The notes under the pieces: model-generated
Seen by the model: the letters and a program-made list of their open reading frames with translations, nothing else
Told to the model about the DNA's origin: nothing
Databases searched by the model: none
DNA from: JBPOFY01 sp051252415
GTDB taxonomy: Bacteria > Verrucomicrobiota > Verrucomicrobiia > Opitutales > Coraliomargaritaceae
Assembly (NCBI GenBank): GCA_051252415.1
Contig: JBPOGA010000005.1
Span: forward strand, 124,001-188,000
Reading direction: 5' to 3'
Length of the DNA: 64,000 bases
Part shown: one piece after another, positions 44,700 to 54,281 of the stretch
Layout: each line of letters starts with the position of its first letter
Numbering within the stretch: the stretch's first letter is position 1
Position numbers and translations under genes: made by a program

Positions 44700-45060
44700 A
44701 ACACGCCTCTCCAGAGGATGTTTTTTTGGAGGGACGCGTTTTATGCGTCCGTTTACTTCGGCTCGCGAATCACGAGGTGCCAGTAGGCTCGGCAGAACTC
44801 AATGGTAGGGCACGTTATCCTTAACGTGCCGACAATCCTCAAGCGCCATGCAATTTTTACGCGGGGTGTAGCAGATTAGGCGCGTCTCGTGCCGCACGGG
44901 TGCTTGAGAACGCCAGATGGCACGTCGGATGCGCACCGAGACGGTGCTGCGCTACCCTTTGAGGCATATTTTACCCCGCACTTATAATTGCACCCTCCTC
45001 AAGCGGCGGTTCGATAAGGATCCGTCTTTGCCGTTGGCTACGCCGGACACGTATCGAACC
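44700..45060. repeat. mosaic of hairpin repeats
   Basis: No gene is seen. It contains stem-loops of a kind found in dispersed repeats: GGCACGTTA/TAACGTGCC at about 44816-44840, GGACGCG with GCGTCC at 44732-44749, and a longer hairpin from GGTTCGATA (45008-45016) to TATCGAACC (45052-45060) with an inner TCCG/CGGA stem. The GCCGTTGGCTACGCC word inside the last one suggests decayed repeat-element copies. Confidence 0.55.
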
Positions 45061-45090
45061 CTACCTATTTAAATGTAGAATAAACGATGC

Positions 45091-45123
45091 AAAAAAAAGG
45101 GCTCGTCCGAAAACGAGCCCTTT
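45091..45123 (-). terminator. terminator of the RRM gene
   Basis: On the minus strand AAAGGGCTCGT, a short loop and ACGAGCCC are followed by eight T residues, 23 bases past the RRM gene stop. Strong stem and T-run. Confidence 0.9.
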
Positions 45124-45146
45124 AGAAATTTTATTAAGCGAAGTGC

Positions 45147-45575
45147 TTAGTAGGAGTCACGACCACCACGGTCATAACCACCTCCGCCACGACGATCACC
45201 ACCGCGATCGCCACCACGGCCACCACGATCGCCACCGCGACCTCCACCACCGTAGCCGCCACGATCGCCACCGCGACCGCCACCGCCACCACCGCCAAAG
45301 CTACGACCGCCACCTTGTGGGCGCTCTTCGCGAGGACGTGCTTCGTTGATTGTAAGGTTACGACCCATGAATTCTGCACCGTTAAGTGCTTCAATTGCCG
45401 CGTTCATTTCTTCAGGTGTTCCCATCGATACGAAAGCGAAGCCACGAGGGCGGCCAGACTCACGATCTTTGACGATGAAAACGTCGCTTACAGTACCGTG
45501 TGCTTCGAAAAGCTCACGAATTTCGCCATCATTGGCGTCGTAGGACAGATTGCCTACATACATCTTTGTGTTCAT
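45147..45575 (-). CDS. RRM RNA-binding protein with RGG tail
   Basis: A 142-residue protein: one RRM (residues 1-80) with RNP2 MYVGNL and RNP1 RGFAFVSM, then a Gly/Arg-rich tail with many RGG units (GGRGGDRGG, then GGDRGGDRRG, then GYDRGGRDSY). Such bacterial/cyanobacterial-type RRM proteins are often cold-induced RNA chaperones. The glycine tail is low-complexity and its exact length may vary between strains. Strong terminator downstream. Confidence 0.93.
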   Translation of the reverse strand: MNTKMYVGNLSYDANDGEIRELFEAHGTVSDVFIVKDRESGRPRGFAFVSMGTPEEMNAAIEALNGAEFMGRNLTINEARPREERPQGGGRSFGGGGGGGRGGDRGGYGGGGRGGDRGGRGGDRGGDRRGGGGYDRGGRDSY

Positions 45576-45960
45576 ATTATTATCTTTATCTCTTTGAGGC
45601 TATAGCACCTGCTTCTTTGCTTTGAGTGTCCTGATTTGGACCAATCGACCTAACTGAATATGAACTACCCAACTGATGCCTACCCACGCTCTGAATCCTA
45701 ACATTTGCTATAGTGGGCTTTGCTTATCGACTATTTCAAAAAAAATAGCAAGCAGCGAATCGAAAAGCAAACCCGACAGTCAAACTCAGAGACTACACTT
45801 GGAAACTGCCTCCTACATGCAGAATCCCACTTATTTCGGTATGTGGCCGCGTCGCACTGTCGACGCGATCATAACGATCAGCTAAATTTACCCCCGAAAC
45901 ACTCAAAAGGGTGACTGAGCGCCGTTGCTACATTGTTTGAGACAGTTTGCTTGTGGCGAC
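45576..45960. other. gap between the RRM gene and lpxK, nothing recognised
   Basis: About 385 bases. Short open frames here (for example 45676-45885) have no recognisable content or start context. No tRNA-like fold or clear hairpin was seen. The leader of the RRM gene probably lies at the low-coordinate end. Confidence 0.5.
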
Positions 45961-47193
45961 CTACGCTTTGTCCGACGCAAACGGCGGTCGTGAATTCTGC
46001 CCCGATTTATTCCTCGGCAAACAGATGCGTGTCGCCGCTGCATCGAAGTCTTCCTCACCTGATAGAATATCAATTTCCAGGCGTAAGTAGTAAATCGGGA
46101 TCGGGGCTTTAATATCTTCAAACAGGCGCACCGCATCTTTCTCAGTCGTGACGATCATATCGAGATCACCCTGACCAGCCTTCTTATACAAATGCTGAAT
46201 TTCGTATCGCGAGAATCGGTGGTGATCGAGGAAGCGCTGATTGTAGCGAATCTCGGCGCCATAACTACGCAGCATATTTTCAAAACTTTCTGGCGATGCA
46301 ATTCCACTAAAAGCTGCAATCTTGGCTCCTTTAAGCGCGTCTAGCGGCAAACGTTCGTCCGTTTCGACCGACTGCAAAAATTGCGGTTGATGCGCGCATT
46401 CGATAATTTCCGCATCAGAATTATGCTCTCGAATCAACTCCAAGAGATTTTCATCGCGGGTCCCATCCGACTTGGTCAGGAAAATGTAACTCGCACGAGA
46501 AAGGTGCTTAATCGGCTCACGCAGAATCCCCCGAGGCAGCAAGTGCTGATTACCGAAGGGGTTGGTTTTATCCACCAGCAACAGATTTAGGCGACCCTTT
46601 AACGGCAAATATTGAAAGCCATCATCTAAGATCAAGGTGTCACAACCAAACTTACGAATCGCAAATGAACCGGCTTTCACGCGGTTTTTATCGGTAAGCA
46701 CGACCACACCGGGCAAATTCTTGGCCAACATGAAGGGCTCATCCCCGGCCACATCTGAATCGAGTAAGACATTCTTGCCGTCACTCACGATACGCGGGGG
46801 TTCTTCTTCACCATGCGTTAACAAGCGCCACAGCTTTTTAGTCAGCGGCTCCTTTTTACTTTTATAGCCACGACTTAGAATCGCCACTTTACGACCTCGC
46901 TCATGCAAGGTGCGGGCAAACTTTTCGACGACAGGCGTCTTGCCCGTGCCGCCTACAGTCAAGTTACCCACCACCACGACAAGGCAGCCCAAGGGTTTAT
47001 TTCTCAGAAAGCGGTGCTCGTATAGATACCAGCGCAACTGGACCAAGGCACTAAAGATAAAGGACAGTCCATACAGGAAAGACGACATCACCTCAGCCGC
47101 CCGACCGTGCCTCCGATCATAGATCACATCCGCAGTAAACTGCGCAAAGTCATTGGCTTTGCGGGCGAGTTTGTAGCGTTGTCGGCGAAACAT
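45961..47193 (-). CDS. lpxK: tetraacyldisaccharide 4'-kinase
   Basis: LpxK phosphorylates the 4' position of the lipid A disaccharide at the inner membrane. The P-loop VGNLTVGGTGKTPVVEKFAR (near residue 76) and DDGFQYL motif are intact, with an N-terminal membrane-associated helix (SFLYGLSFIFSALVQLRWYL). At 410 residues it is longer than the usual 325-340 mainly through an N-terminal extension of about 35 residues. It shows that the organism makes lipid A. Divergent from topB. Confidence 0.92.
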   Translation of the reverse strand: MFRRQRYKLARKANDFAQFTADVIYDRRHGRAAEVMSSFLYGLSFIFSALVQLRWYLYEHRFLRNKPLGCLVVVVGNLTVGGTGKTPVVEKFARTLHERGRKVAILSRGYKSKKEPLTKKLWRLLTHGEEEPPRIVSDGKNVLLDSDVAGDEPFMLAKNLPGVVVLTDKNRVKAGSFAIRKFGCDTLILDDGFQYLPLKGRLNLLLVDKTNPFGNQHLLPRGILREPIKHLSRASYIFLTKSDGTRDENLLELIREHNSDAEIIECAHQPQFLQSVETDERLPLDALKGAKIAAFSGIASPESFENMLRSYGAEIRYNQRFLDHHRFSRYEIQHLYKKAGQGDLDMIVTTEKDAVRLFEDIKAPIPIYYLRLEIDILSGEEDFDAAATRICLPRNKSGQNSRPPFASDKA

Positions 47194-47425
47194 AAAGATG
47201 GATGAAATAGTCGTTAAGAATATGGAAAACCAATCTGAAAAACCAGAAAGAGGATTGACGCCAGATTTAATCGCCTCTTTTTACCGAAAACAAGCGACTT
47301 CGGCAGATTGCAGCACAACCTGCCTTTTTCGCACACTAAATAACAGCCATCGCCATCACTTTTATCGAGCCTCCGGACACCACGGAGGCTTACCGCTTTC
47401 GAGAACGACACACTATATATAATAG

Positions 47426-49975
47426 ATGAAATACTTAATCATAGCCGAAAAACCTTCCGTTGCCACGGATCTCTCGAAAGCACTCGCCAAAACCTTGGGG
47501 AAGTTTGAAAAGAAGGGAAAATCCCGCGACGCACAGTATTTCGTCAATGAAAATGCCGCGATCACATCGGCAGTCGGCCACCTCGTTGAGCTTAAAATGC
47601 CAACAGGGCCCAATGGTAAAAATCTACCCTGGAACTTTAATGTGCTTCCCGCGATTCCGAAGAAATTTGAGCTTCAACCGATCGAGCAGACTGCAAATCG
47701 CCTCAAGCACGTCCTCAGTTTAGCGAAGAAAAAAGAATACGACGTCATCATCAATGCATGTGACGCCGGCCGAGAAGGTGAGCTCATCTTCCAATACATC
47801 ATGGACATCGGCAATATCGACAAGCCAGTCAAGCGCCTCTGGATGCAATCGATGACCACTTCTGCAATTCAAGAAGCATGGACCGCGCTCCGCGAAGGTG
47901 AGCAAATGCAAAACCTCGCCGACGCCGCAAAGTGCCGCTCCGAATCTGACTGGCTCGTCGGCCTCAACTCCACTCGCGCCCTCACCTGCTTCCGTTCACG
48001 CCACGGGGGATTCAACATCACCGCAGCGGGCCGTGTGCAAACACCGACCCTCGCCATTCTTGCCAAACGCGAGCGTGAGATCAAAGCCTTCGTCTCCGAA
48101 GACTACTGGGAAATCCACGCCGACTTCGCCGTCGCCAAAGGGGAATACCCGGGCAAATGGATTGATACATCTTTCAAGAAGGACAAGGAACAACCACACG
48201 GCCGCGCCGAGCGCCTCTGGGACAAAGCCCAAGCCGATACTATTCTCCAACGTTGCGAAGGCAAGACAGGCACCGTGACCGAAGAGACGAAGCCGACCAA
48301 GCAAATCGCGCCGCAACTCTACGACCTCACCACGCTCCAGCGTGAAGCTCCCTTCACCGCGAAGAACACACTCGGCCTCGCACAAGCACTTTACGAGCGT
48401 CATAAGATGCTCACCTACCCAAGAACGGACTCCCGCTACTTGCCGGAGGACTACATGAGCAAAGTTTACGAAACACTCCGCGACCTTGCCAGCTCGGGCC
48501 ATGCGATTGCTAAATGGGCGGCGGATTCCATCGAAAACGACCGCGTGCAATTTACCAAGCGTGTCTTTAACAACGCTAAGGTATCGGATCACTTTGCGAT
48601 CATTCCAACCGGTCGCGTAGTAAAATTGAACGAGCAAGAATCGAAGCTCTACGACATGGTCGTGAAACGCTTCGTTGCGGTATTCTTCCCACACGCTGAA
48701 TTTGAAGTTACTAAGCGCCTCACCACAATCAACCACGGCACTGAGTCCGACGTCTTCCTGACAACGGGTAAAACACTCACCGTGCCTGGCTACCTCGGCG
48801 TCTACGGACGTGTTGCAGGTGTCGCCGCAGAAAAGGACGAACTCGTCGGAGTCGACCAAGGCGAAGATGCCAAGACCGAGACGATCGAAGTACTCGACAA
48901 AGAGACCAAACCACCTGCCCGCTACACAGAGTCGACACTCCTCGCAGCGATGGAAGGTGCAGGTAAACTCATCGAAGAAGACGAACTCCGCGAAGCCATG
49001 TCGGAACGCGGACTCGGCACTCCAGCCACACGCGCTGCAACGATCGAAGGTCTCCTACGCCAAAAATACATCGCCCGCGAAGGTCGCGATCTCAACGTTA
49101 CAGGTAAAGGCCTACGCCTGATCGAGCTCTGCGAAGAGATGGAGATCAAGCAGCTCACCTCCGCATCCATGACAGGCGACTGGGAAGCGAAGCTCAACAA
49201 GATGGAAAGCGGCGAAATTAAGCGCGACGATTTCATGAAAGAGATCGCAAGCTTCACAGAAGACGTGGTCGGCAAAGCCCGCGCCCGCATGGAGCTACTC
49301 GTCAACCGAACATTCCCCGATTTAGAATGCGCCTGCCCAGCATGTGGCGCAGCACGCCTCAAACAGACCGATGCCACTTACGAGTGCCGCGAAGAAGAAT
49401 GCGACTTCCGCATCTCCAAACACATCGCAGGTCGTAAGCTCACGCCAGAAGAAGCCACCGAGCTGTTCACAACGAAGGCACTTCCCGAAATGGATGGCTT
49501 CATGTCGCGCTTTAACAAACCTTTCTCAGCTGGCCTCGAACTCATCCAAAACGTCACCAAGACAGGCAAGATTGGAAAGTGGAAAACAAACTTCGTCTTC
49601 GACGACGACCTCGATTCCGCAGACGAACTCACCGACGACCAACTTCTCAAGACCATTACCTTGAAGAACTCACTCGAAGCGAAGTTCTACGAAACCGACA
49701 AGGCGTATCACGTCCCTGATTTCAAAACGAAAGACTCACCCGACGGTTTCCGTCTGGGTAAAGTCATCCTCCAAAAAGAGCTTCCAGCCGACGCGGTCGA
49801 AAAACTCTTCACCGAAGGTAAGACACCTCTTCTTGACGGTTTCATTTCCAGACGCACAAAGCGCCCCTTCAAAGCCCACCTCACACTCGACTTCGAGAAA
49901 GGTAAGATCGGCTTCGAGTTTGCGCCACGCCCAGCCAAAAAAGCAGCCAAGAAAAAAGCCGCGAAGAAGGCTTAA
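47426..49975 (+). CDS. topB: type IA DNA topoisomerase (TopB-like topoisomerase III) with histone-like tail
   Basis: An 849-residue enzyme that passes DNA strands through a transient single-strand break. Toprim domain starts IIAEKPSVATDLSKAL, with DAGREGELIF; the nucleophilic tyrosine is Tyr331 in LTYPRTDSRYL. The C-terminal part has one zinc-binding motif (CACPACG, later CREEEC) and repeated topoisomerase C-terminal domains (FMSRFNKPFSAGLEL; FISRRTKRPFKAHLTLDF), followed by a Lys/Ala-rich histone-H1-like tail (PAKKAAKKKAAKKA). It is the TopoIII-like form common in Verrucomicrobiota. Which type IA enzyme relaxes supercoils in this organism cannot be told. Confidence 0.93.
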   Translation: MKYLIIAEKPSVATDLSKALAKTLGKFEKKGKSRDAQYFVNENAAITSAVGHLVELKMPTGPNGKNLPWNFNVLPAIPKKFELQPIEQTANRLKHVLSLAKKKEYDVIINACDAGREGELIFQYIMDIGNIDKPVKRLWMQSMTTSAIQEAWTALREGEQMQNLADAAKCRSESDWLVGLNSTRALTCFRSRHGGFNITAAGRVQTPTLAILAKREREIKAFVSEDYWEIHADFAVAKGEYPGKWIDTSFKKDKEQPHGRAERLWDKAQADTILQRCEGKTGTVTEETKPTKQIAPQLYDLTTLQREAPFTAKNTLGLAQALYERHKMLTYPRTDSRYLPEDYMSKVYETLRDLASSGHAIAKWAADSIENDRVQFTKRVFNNAKVSDHFAIIPTGRVVKLNEQESKLYDMVVKRFVAVFFPHAEFEVTKRLTTINHGTESDVFLTTGKTLTVPGYLGVYGRVAGVAAEKDELVGVDQGEDAKTETIEVLDKETKPPARYTESTLLAAMEGAGKLIEEDELREAMSERGLGTPATRAATIEGLLRQKYIAREGRDLNVTGKGLRLIELCEEMEIKQLTSASMTGDWEAKLNKMESGEIKRDDFMKEIASFTEDVVGKARARMELLVNRTFPDLECACPACGAARLKQTDATYECREEECDFRISKHIAGRKLTPEEATELFTTKALPEMDGFMSRFNKPFSAGLELIQNVTKTGKIGKWKTNFVFDDDLDSADELTDDQLLKTITLKNSLEAKFYETDKAYHVPDFKTKDSPDGFRLGKVILQKELPADAVEKLFTEGKTPLLDGFISRRTKRPFKAHLTLDFEKGKIGFEFAPRPAKKAAKKKAAKKA

Positions 49976-49997
49976 GCAAGCGCCTCTTTTTCATTAC

Positions 49998-50032
49998 CAA
50001 AGCCCCATCAAGTATTTCTTGATGGGGCTTTG
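49998..50032 (+). terminator. topB terminator
   Basis: CAAAGCCCCATCAAG, a four-to-five base loop and CTTGATGGGGCTTTG form a long perfect stem 23 bases after the topB stop. The T-run is short (TTTG), so termination may be partial. Confidence 0.7.
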
Positions 50033-50164
50033 TGTGTAAAGATCTAGGCACTTGCGCCTCCTCGCACTGTCCGATTAACGAGATCCTACGGGCGTTGGCT
50101 ACATGCTTGCGCTCCTCCACACAAACTTGTTACGACTACACTGCGCCAAATCGCGGCAAGCATT

Positions 50165-50824
50165 ATGAAATCCGAGAAAAATATTAGCCGTCGTAAATTT
50201 CTAACAACTGGAGCCGCGGCTGGATTGGGAAGTGCCTCAGTTGTATTTGGGACAGATCGTTCGGAAAAGCATCAGCATCCCACTCCAACAGATATAGAAG
50301 GACCCTTTTATCCGATCGTTGCGCAGAAAGATAAGGACTTTGATTTAACCCAAGTTGAGGGCCATTCAGATCAGGCCAAAGGACATCCAGTATTTATTAT
50401 CGGTAGCGTCCAAGATCCCAATGGAAATCCGATCGAAGGCGCCACGGTGGATCTATGGCAAGCAAATGCCGCAGGACGATACAAGCACCCACATGATCCC
50501 AACCCTGCTCCGCTAGATCCAAACTTTCAAGGTTGGGCCATTGTGCAGAGCGGAAAGGACGGAGCATTTCGATTTAAAACAATTATACCAGGCGCCTATC
50601 CCGCAAGTGAAGGCTGGATGCGACCTCCGCACATTCACTTCAAAGTTAGTATGCGCGGATATGTGGAATTGACCACGCAGCTTTATTTCCCGGGTCAAAA
50701 GCTAAACGATATAGATCGATTGCTTCAGTCAAAAAGCCCAGAAGAGCAAAAGCTAATGATTGCCGAAATGATATCCAGCGATCCGGAAACATATCGATAT
50801 CGTATCGTCATCAAAAAGGCCTAA
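50165..50824 (+). CDS. Tat-exported intradiol ring-cleavage dioxygenase
   Basis: A 219-residue protein with a twin-arginine signal (SRRKFL, residues 8-13) and the protocatechuate 3,4-dioxygenase fold. The four iron ligands are present: Tyr106 (GRYKHPHD), Tyr145 (PGAYPASEG), His156 and His158 (RPPHIHFKV). It also has GPFYPI near the N-terminus. It opens catechol-type rings between the hydroxyls using O2. The Tat signal places it outside the cytoplasm, unlike classic catabolic enzymes, suggesting action on lignin- or algal-derived aromatics. No pathway genes beside it. Confidence 0.9.
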   Translation: MKSEKNISRRKFLTTGAAAGLGSASVVFGTDRSEKHQHPTPTDIEGPFYPIVAQKDKDFDLTQVEGHSDQAKGHPVFIIGSVQDPNGNPIEGATVDLWQANAAGRYKHPHDPNPAPLDPNFQGWAIVQSGKDGAFRFKTIIPGAYPASEGWMRPPHIHFKVSMRGYVELTTQLYFPGQKLNDIDRLLQSKSPEEQKLMIAEMISSDPETYRYRIVIKKA

Positions 50825-50880
50825 GCAAAAGTATCGAGCCCCACCCGACACAGAATTTCTAATACCACGGGCAACTCTAC

Positions 50881-51870
50881 ATGAAGCAGTTTCTCTCCAT
50901 AATACTTACACTTTCCCTATGCGCTGGCTCTTTGAACGGCGCACGGATGGTGGTCTTTGGCGACAGCCTTTCAGATAGCGGTTATTATGTCGGCATACGT
51001 TTCACTGACACCGGCGGCGACCTCTGGCATGAATACCTCGCTGATCGACTCGGTTACGAACGCGCCAGAGTTCGCAACTTCCTCTATCCGAATAGACTCA
51101 ACTTCGCAATCTCAGCGAGTCGTGTGAGTGATCTCCAAGATCAAGTATACCGCTACGAAGACAGCAGACCATGGCAAGCGGGCGATCTCTGCGCGCTTTG
51201 GATCGGAGGCAATGATCTGCGCGACAACCCGACTCAAAACATGACGCTCCTCGCGCAAGAGGTCGGTGACATCATCGCTCAACTCGCCGCGCTTGGTGTT
51301 GATCATTTCATCGTCCCTAACCTCCCCGACCTCGGCGCGATTCCCGAAACCCAAGGAAACCCCACACTCATGGCGCAAAGACGCGCGGGCACGATTGCGT
51401 TCAATAATGCCCTCTCCGCCGAGCTCGTATCACGTGCAGCTAGCTTATCGATCACAATTGAGCAGCTAGATATTTTTAGTCTCTTCGACCACATGCTATT
51501 TTACGCGGGAGACTTTGGATATACCAACACCACGGATCCGCTCGCTGATGCCAGTAATGCGGAGCCTTCCGAATACGTCTTCTGGGATGGCATCCATCCC
51601 ACGACCCGCAGTCATTCTTTAATCAGTTCCGCCGCGGTCGCTTTGATCGATGAGATGGCTCCAATCGAAATCGTCTCCGCTTCTATCGAGAGCGATCTCT
51701 CATATCGCCAAACTTGGATCGCGGCCCCCGAGGCAACCTATCATATACAGTCTTCAGCGAATATTCAGACACTGACCAACACCACCACGCATTCGGGTAG
51801 CCCGGCTTACACAAGCGTCGTGGCCAGCCCAGGCCCACAATCTGGATTTTTCAAAACAGTCAAAGACTGA
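50881..51870 (+). CDS. secreted SGNH/GDSL esterase
   Basis: A 329-residue hydrolase with a signal peptide (residues 1-20). Block I is FGDSLSDSG with the catalytic Ser29; block III GGNDLRDN; block V DGIHPTTRSHS provides the Asp-His pair. It resembles thermolabile-hemolysin/lipase-type SGNH esterases. The last 60 residues form a beta-rich tail of unknown role. It starts 57 bases after the dioxygenase stop and may be co-expressed. Confidence 0.9.
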   Translation: MKQFLSIILTLSLCAGSLNGARMVVFGDSLSDSGYYVGIRFTDTGGDLWHEYLADRLGYERARVRNFLYPNRLNFAISASRVSDLQDQVYRYEDSRPWQAGDLCALWIGGNDLRDNPTQNMTLLAQEVGDIIAQLAALGVDHFIVPNLPDLGAIPETQGNPTLMAQRRAGTIAFNNALSAELVSRAASLSITIEQLDIFSLFDHMLFYAGDFGYTNTTDPLADASNAEPSEYVFWDGIHPTTRSHSLISSAAVALIDEMAPIEIVSASIESDLSYRQTWIAAPEATYHIQSSANIQTLTNTTTHSGSPAYTSVVASPGPQSGFFKTVKD

Positions 51871-51885
51871 GAGGTCATTCGGCGC

Positions 51886-53052
51886 TCATAAGATACCTTT
51901 ACGCCACAGCATCCAAAATATCGCGCCTGCTGCTGCACCACCGAGGTGGGCGGCAGCGGAGATATTTGAAAGCCCACTGGCTTGCAGGAATAACAATAGC
52001 CCCTGCATCCCAAACCATATCAATAGCGCCCAACCCACCTTCAGACGTATCAACCAGAAAAGAGCAAAAAGCGGTGATACTATTGGAGGAGCAATCGCGA
52101 TACGTGCTCGTGGGAATTGTAGTGCATAGAATGCAATGATACCAGAGATGCCGCCACTCGCGCCGACACATGGGATCATGCTATCTGGATTCAATGCCCA
52201 GTGCGCAACATCTCCCATGTAAGTGGCTGTCACTAAAAGAAGTAGATACCGAAGTTTCCCAAGATAATCTTCAACATTGTCGCCAAAGACCCAAAGGAAA
52301 TACATATTAGCAATTAAATGAAGCACCCCTCCATGTAGAAAAAAAGAACTCAAGCTACGCCAGCATTCAGTCTCCGGAAAAAGAGCAGGCACAAAAGCAT
52401 ACCGGTGAAGTATCCCAAGCACATCCGTAAAGGCATAAATACTAATGACTGAAGTCGCCACAACCAGTAGCCAAGTTAAGTAGGGTGTGTGTCGAAACTC
52501 TGGCTGCCATTCCTCTAAAGGAAATCCTGCCATCGCAACTAAACGCCAGGCCCCGTCCTTTTCATTAAGAGAATAGTTCACCTTAAACTGTTCCAAGGCT
52601 TTCGACTTTTTTCGAAACGTATCCCAATACTGCTCACGCTCTTGACGTTGCTTACTGGTATCAATTTGCAAAACTTTAGAGGAACTACCGTGCAATTCTA
52701 AGAATGAAGCCGCCTGACCACTCTCACGGAAATCAGTATAGGTCTTGAACCATTCTTTAGGATCAAAGGCGACAAAATGACAGTCTGGACAAAAGTCCAA
52801 CACTTGGGCATCGGCTCCATCAAATGGAGTCACCTCAGCCATCGGTCGTTCGCAACACCCACAAGGCTTGCCGTGACGAGACTCTAACCCGCGCGGCGCG
52901 GCCATAAACGACTCCCCGCTTTCCTCGCCACATAGAAAGACAAATGCGTTGAGCGTCGTCATACTACTCTGGCAATGATTGCAGCGCCAAAACACTTGCC
53001 CATCAATTCGAGTTTTCATTAAGCCGTGGCGGCATGAGGGACATAAAAGCAT
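51886..53052 (-). CDS. rhomboid-family intramembrane protease with N-terminal zinc ribbons
   Basis: The ATG at 53052 is preferred (MLLCPSCRHGLMKTRIDG), beginning with the first zinc-binding motif; the frame extends 13 codons upstream. The N-terminal cytosolic half has CPSC..CNHC and CGCC..CPDC cysteine pairs. The C-terminal half is a six-helix rhomboid domain with the catalytic serine in GASGGISG and the histidine in AAHLGG. It cleaves membrane proteins within the bilayer; substrate unknown. The order of cysteine pairs suggests metal-dependent regulation, which is inference. Confidence 0.87.
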   Translation of the reverse strand: MLLCPSCRHGLMKTRIDGQVFWRCNHCQSSMTTLNAFVFLCGEESGESFMAAPRGLESRHGKPCGCCERPMAEVTPFDGADAQVLDFCPDCHFVAFDPKEWFKTYTDFRESGQAASFLELHGSSSKVLQIDTSKQRQEREQYWDTFRKKSKALEQFKVNYSLNEKDGAWRLVAMAGFPLEEWQPEFRHTPYLTWLLVVATSVISIYAFTDVLGILHRYAFVPALFPETECWRSLSSFFLHGGVLHLIANMYFLWVFGDNVEDYLGKLRYLLLLVTATYMGDVAHWALNPDSMIPCVGASGGISGIIAFYALQFPRARIAIAPPIVSPLFALFWLIRLKVGWALLIWFGMQGLLLFLQASGLSNISAAAHLGGAAAGAIFWMLWRKGIL

Positions 53053-53245
53053 CCCACAACATTCAAAAGCTAACGAATTAAAGTCAAGCAAACATTAACG
53101 CCACATGCGCCCAAGAAGTCAGCAGAGGAACTCCATTCCACTAATTCGTATTGCAAGGCGGCAATTAACACCGTTCATTGACTATTCTTAATGCCCCGTG
53201 AATTATTCTACTATGGGGAAACACACTACTGATCTGTAAAACACA

Positions 53246-53707
53246 ATGAAGCCCCTCCCAATTATAATCTTATTGTTCATCGCATCCTTAGTCGGCTGTG
53301 ATCAAAAGCCCGAAACACTAGTCACTGGAGGTTACGATCAAACCGAGATGGAGCATGCGATCTTGAGAGCTCAAAATGAAGTCAATGAGTTCGTTCAAGT
53401 TCTTGAGAATCGAGCTGCCGATTCATTTTCAGTAAAAGCACCCATCACTGACGGAGACGATGTGGAGCACTTTTGGATAGTGGATATCAGTTACAAAGAC
53501 GGCTACTTCATCGGGACAATTGGAAACGATCCAGGAGTCGTTAAAAACGTCGAATTTGGACAGGAATGGAAAATCAAGAAAGATGAAATCTCTGATTGGA
53601 TGTATACCCGAGGCGTCATGATGCACGGAGGGTATACCATCGACCCACTCTTACCCACGATGTCAGATGAAGAAGCTGCCGAACTCAAAGCCTGCTTAGT
53701 TCGATAA
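53246..53707 (+). CDS. DUF2314 (YegJ-like) lipoprotein
   Basis: A 153-residue lipoprotein: lipobox LVGC near residue 18 and a DUF2314-type core (HFWIVDISYKDGYFIGTIGN, then DPGVVKNVEFGQEWKIKKDE, then ISDWMY). YegJ/DUF2314 proteins are of unknown function and often appear in immunity-gene arrays. First of five small + strand genes. Confidence 0.8.
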   Translation: MKPLPIIILLFIASLVGCDQKPETLVTGGYDQTEMEHAILRAQNEVNEFVQVLENRAADSFSVKAPITDGDDVEHFWIVDISYKDGYFIGTIGNDPGVVKNVEFGQEWKIKKDEISDWMYTRGVMMHGGYTIDPLLPTMSDEEAAELKACLVR

Positions 53708-53752
53708 GCCCCCAACTAAGTTCAACATGTCGGAGCACCTAATCTTAAGCGT

Positions 53753-54238
53753 TTGGTAAAAATGCAACTCCGCAGAGGAATCCGGAACATTCTTGTAGCG
53801 CTCTGTGTGATCGCTCTAACTTCGTGCAAGCCTGACTTGCCTGTTGGGATTACAGCCGAGGATACGAACGAAGACACTTTAGCCTTCGACCAGATCGTGA
53901 AGCTGAAAGGCAAAGTTACTTTCACGTTGGAGAACGCTGAAGCACTGAATCGTAAGCATCCAGGCACCTTCTGGATCCCCCCGAGGGAGCTCCGCGAAAA
54001 TCTAGTTAAGGATGACCTTGTAAAGCTAGTCTTCAATTTGTCTGACGAGAACCAGAGGCAAGCAGAGCGAATGTGGGTGAGAGTGAAGAGCGGCGACAAC
54101 TCGGGATACACTGGCATTCTAGACAACGACCCTTACTGCACCGATCAGATCAAGGCAGGCTTAGAGGTCCTTTTTAAGCCCCAGAACGTGATCGACATTT
54201 ACGAAATCGAGAGTCTCGAAAACAAAGAGGCGCCATAA
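53753..54238 (+). CDS. DUF2314-like lipoprotein, second copy
   Basis: A 161-residue protein with a lipoprotein signal (lipobox LTSC near residue 25). The end (MWVRVKSGDNSGYTGILDND, then PYCTDQIKAGLEVLFKPQNV, then IDIYE) follows the same strand order as the DUF2314 core of the previous gene but with low identity. It is probably a diverged tandem paralogue, 45 bases downstream. Confidence 0.7.
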   Translation: MVKMQLRRGIRNILVALCVIALTSCKPDLPVGITAEDTNEDTLAFDQIVKLKGKVTFTLENAEALNRKHPGTFWIPPRELRENLVKDDLVKLVFNLSDENQRQAERMWVRVKSGDNSGYTGILDNDPYCTDQIKAGLEVLFKPQNVIDIYEIESLENKEAP

Positions 54239-54281
54239 GTCGCGACACCTAATCTCTGATCACGCGGCATCTCCGAATAAA

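Noticed and set aside
45676..45885. A 69-codon open frame upstream of the RRM gene.
   Set aside because: No recognised family, signal or ribosome-binding site. Treated as chance.
47996..48859. A 287-codon open frame antisense to topB.
   Set aside because: It is the complement of strongly conserved topoisomerase codons. No start context or family content.
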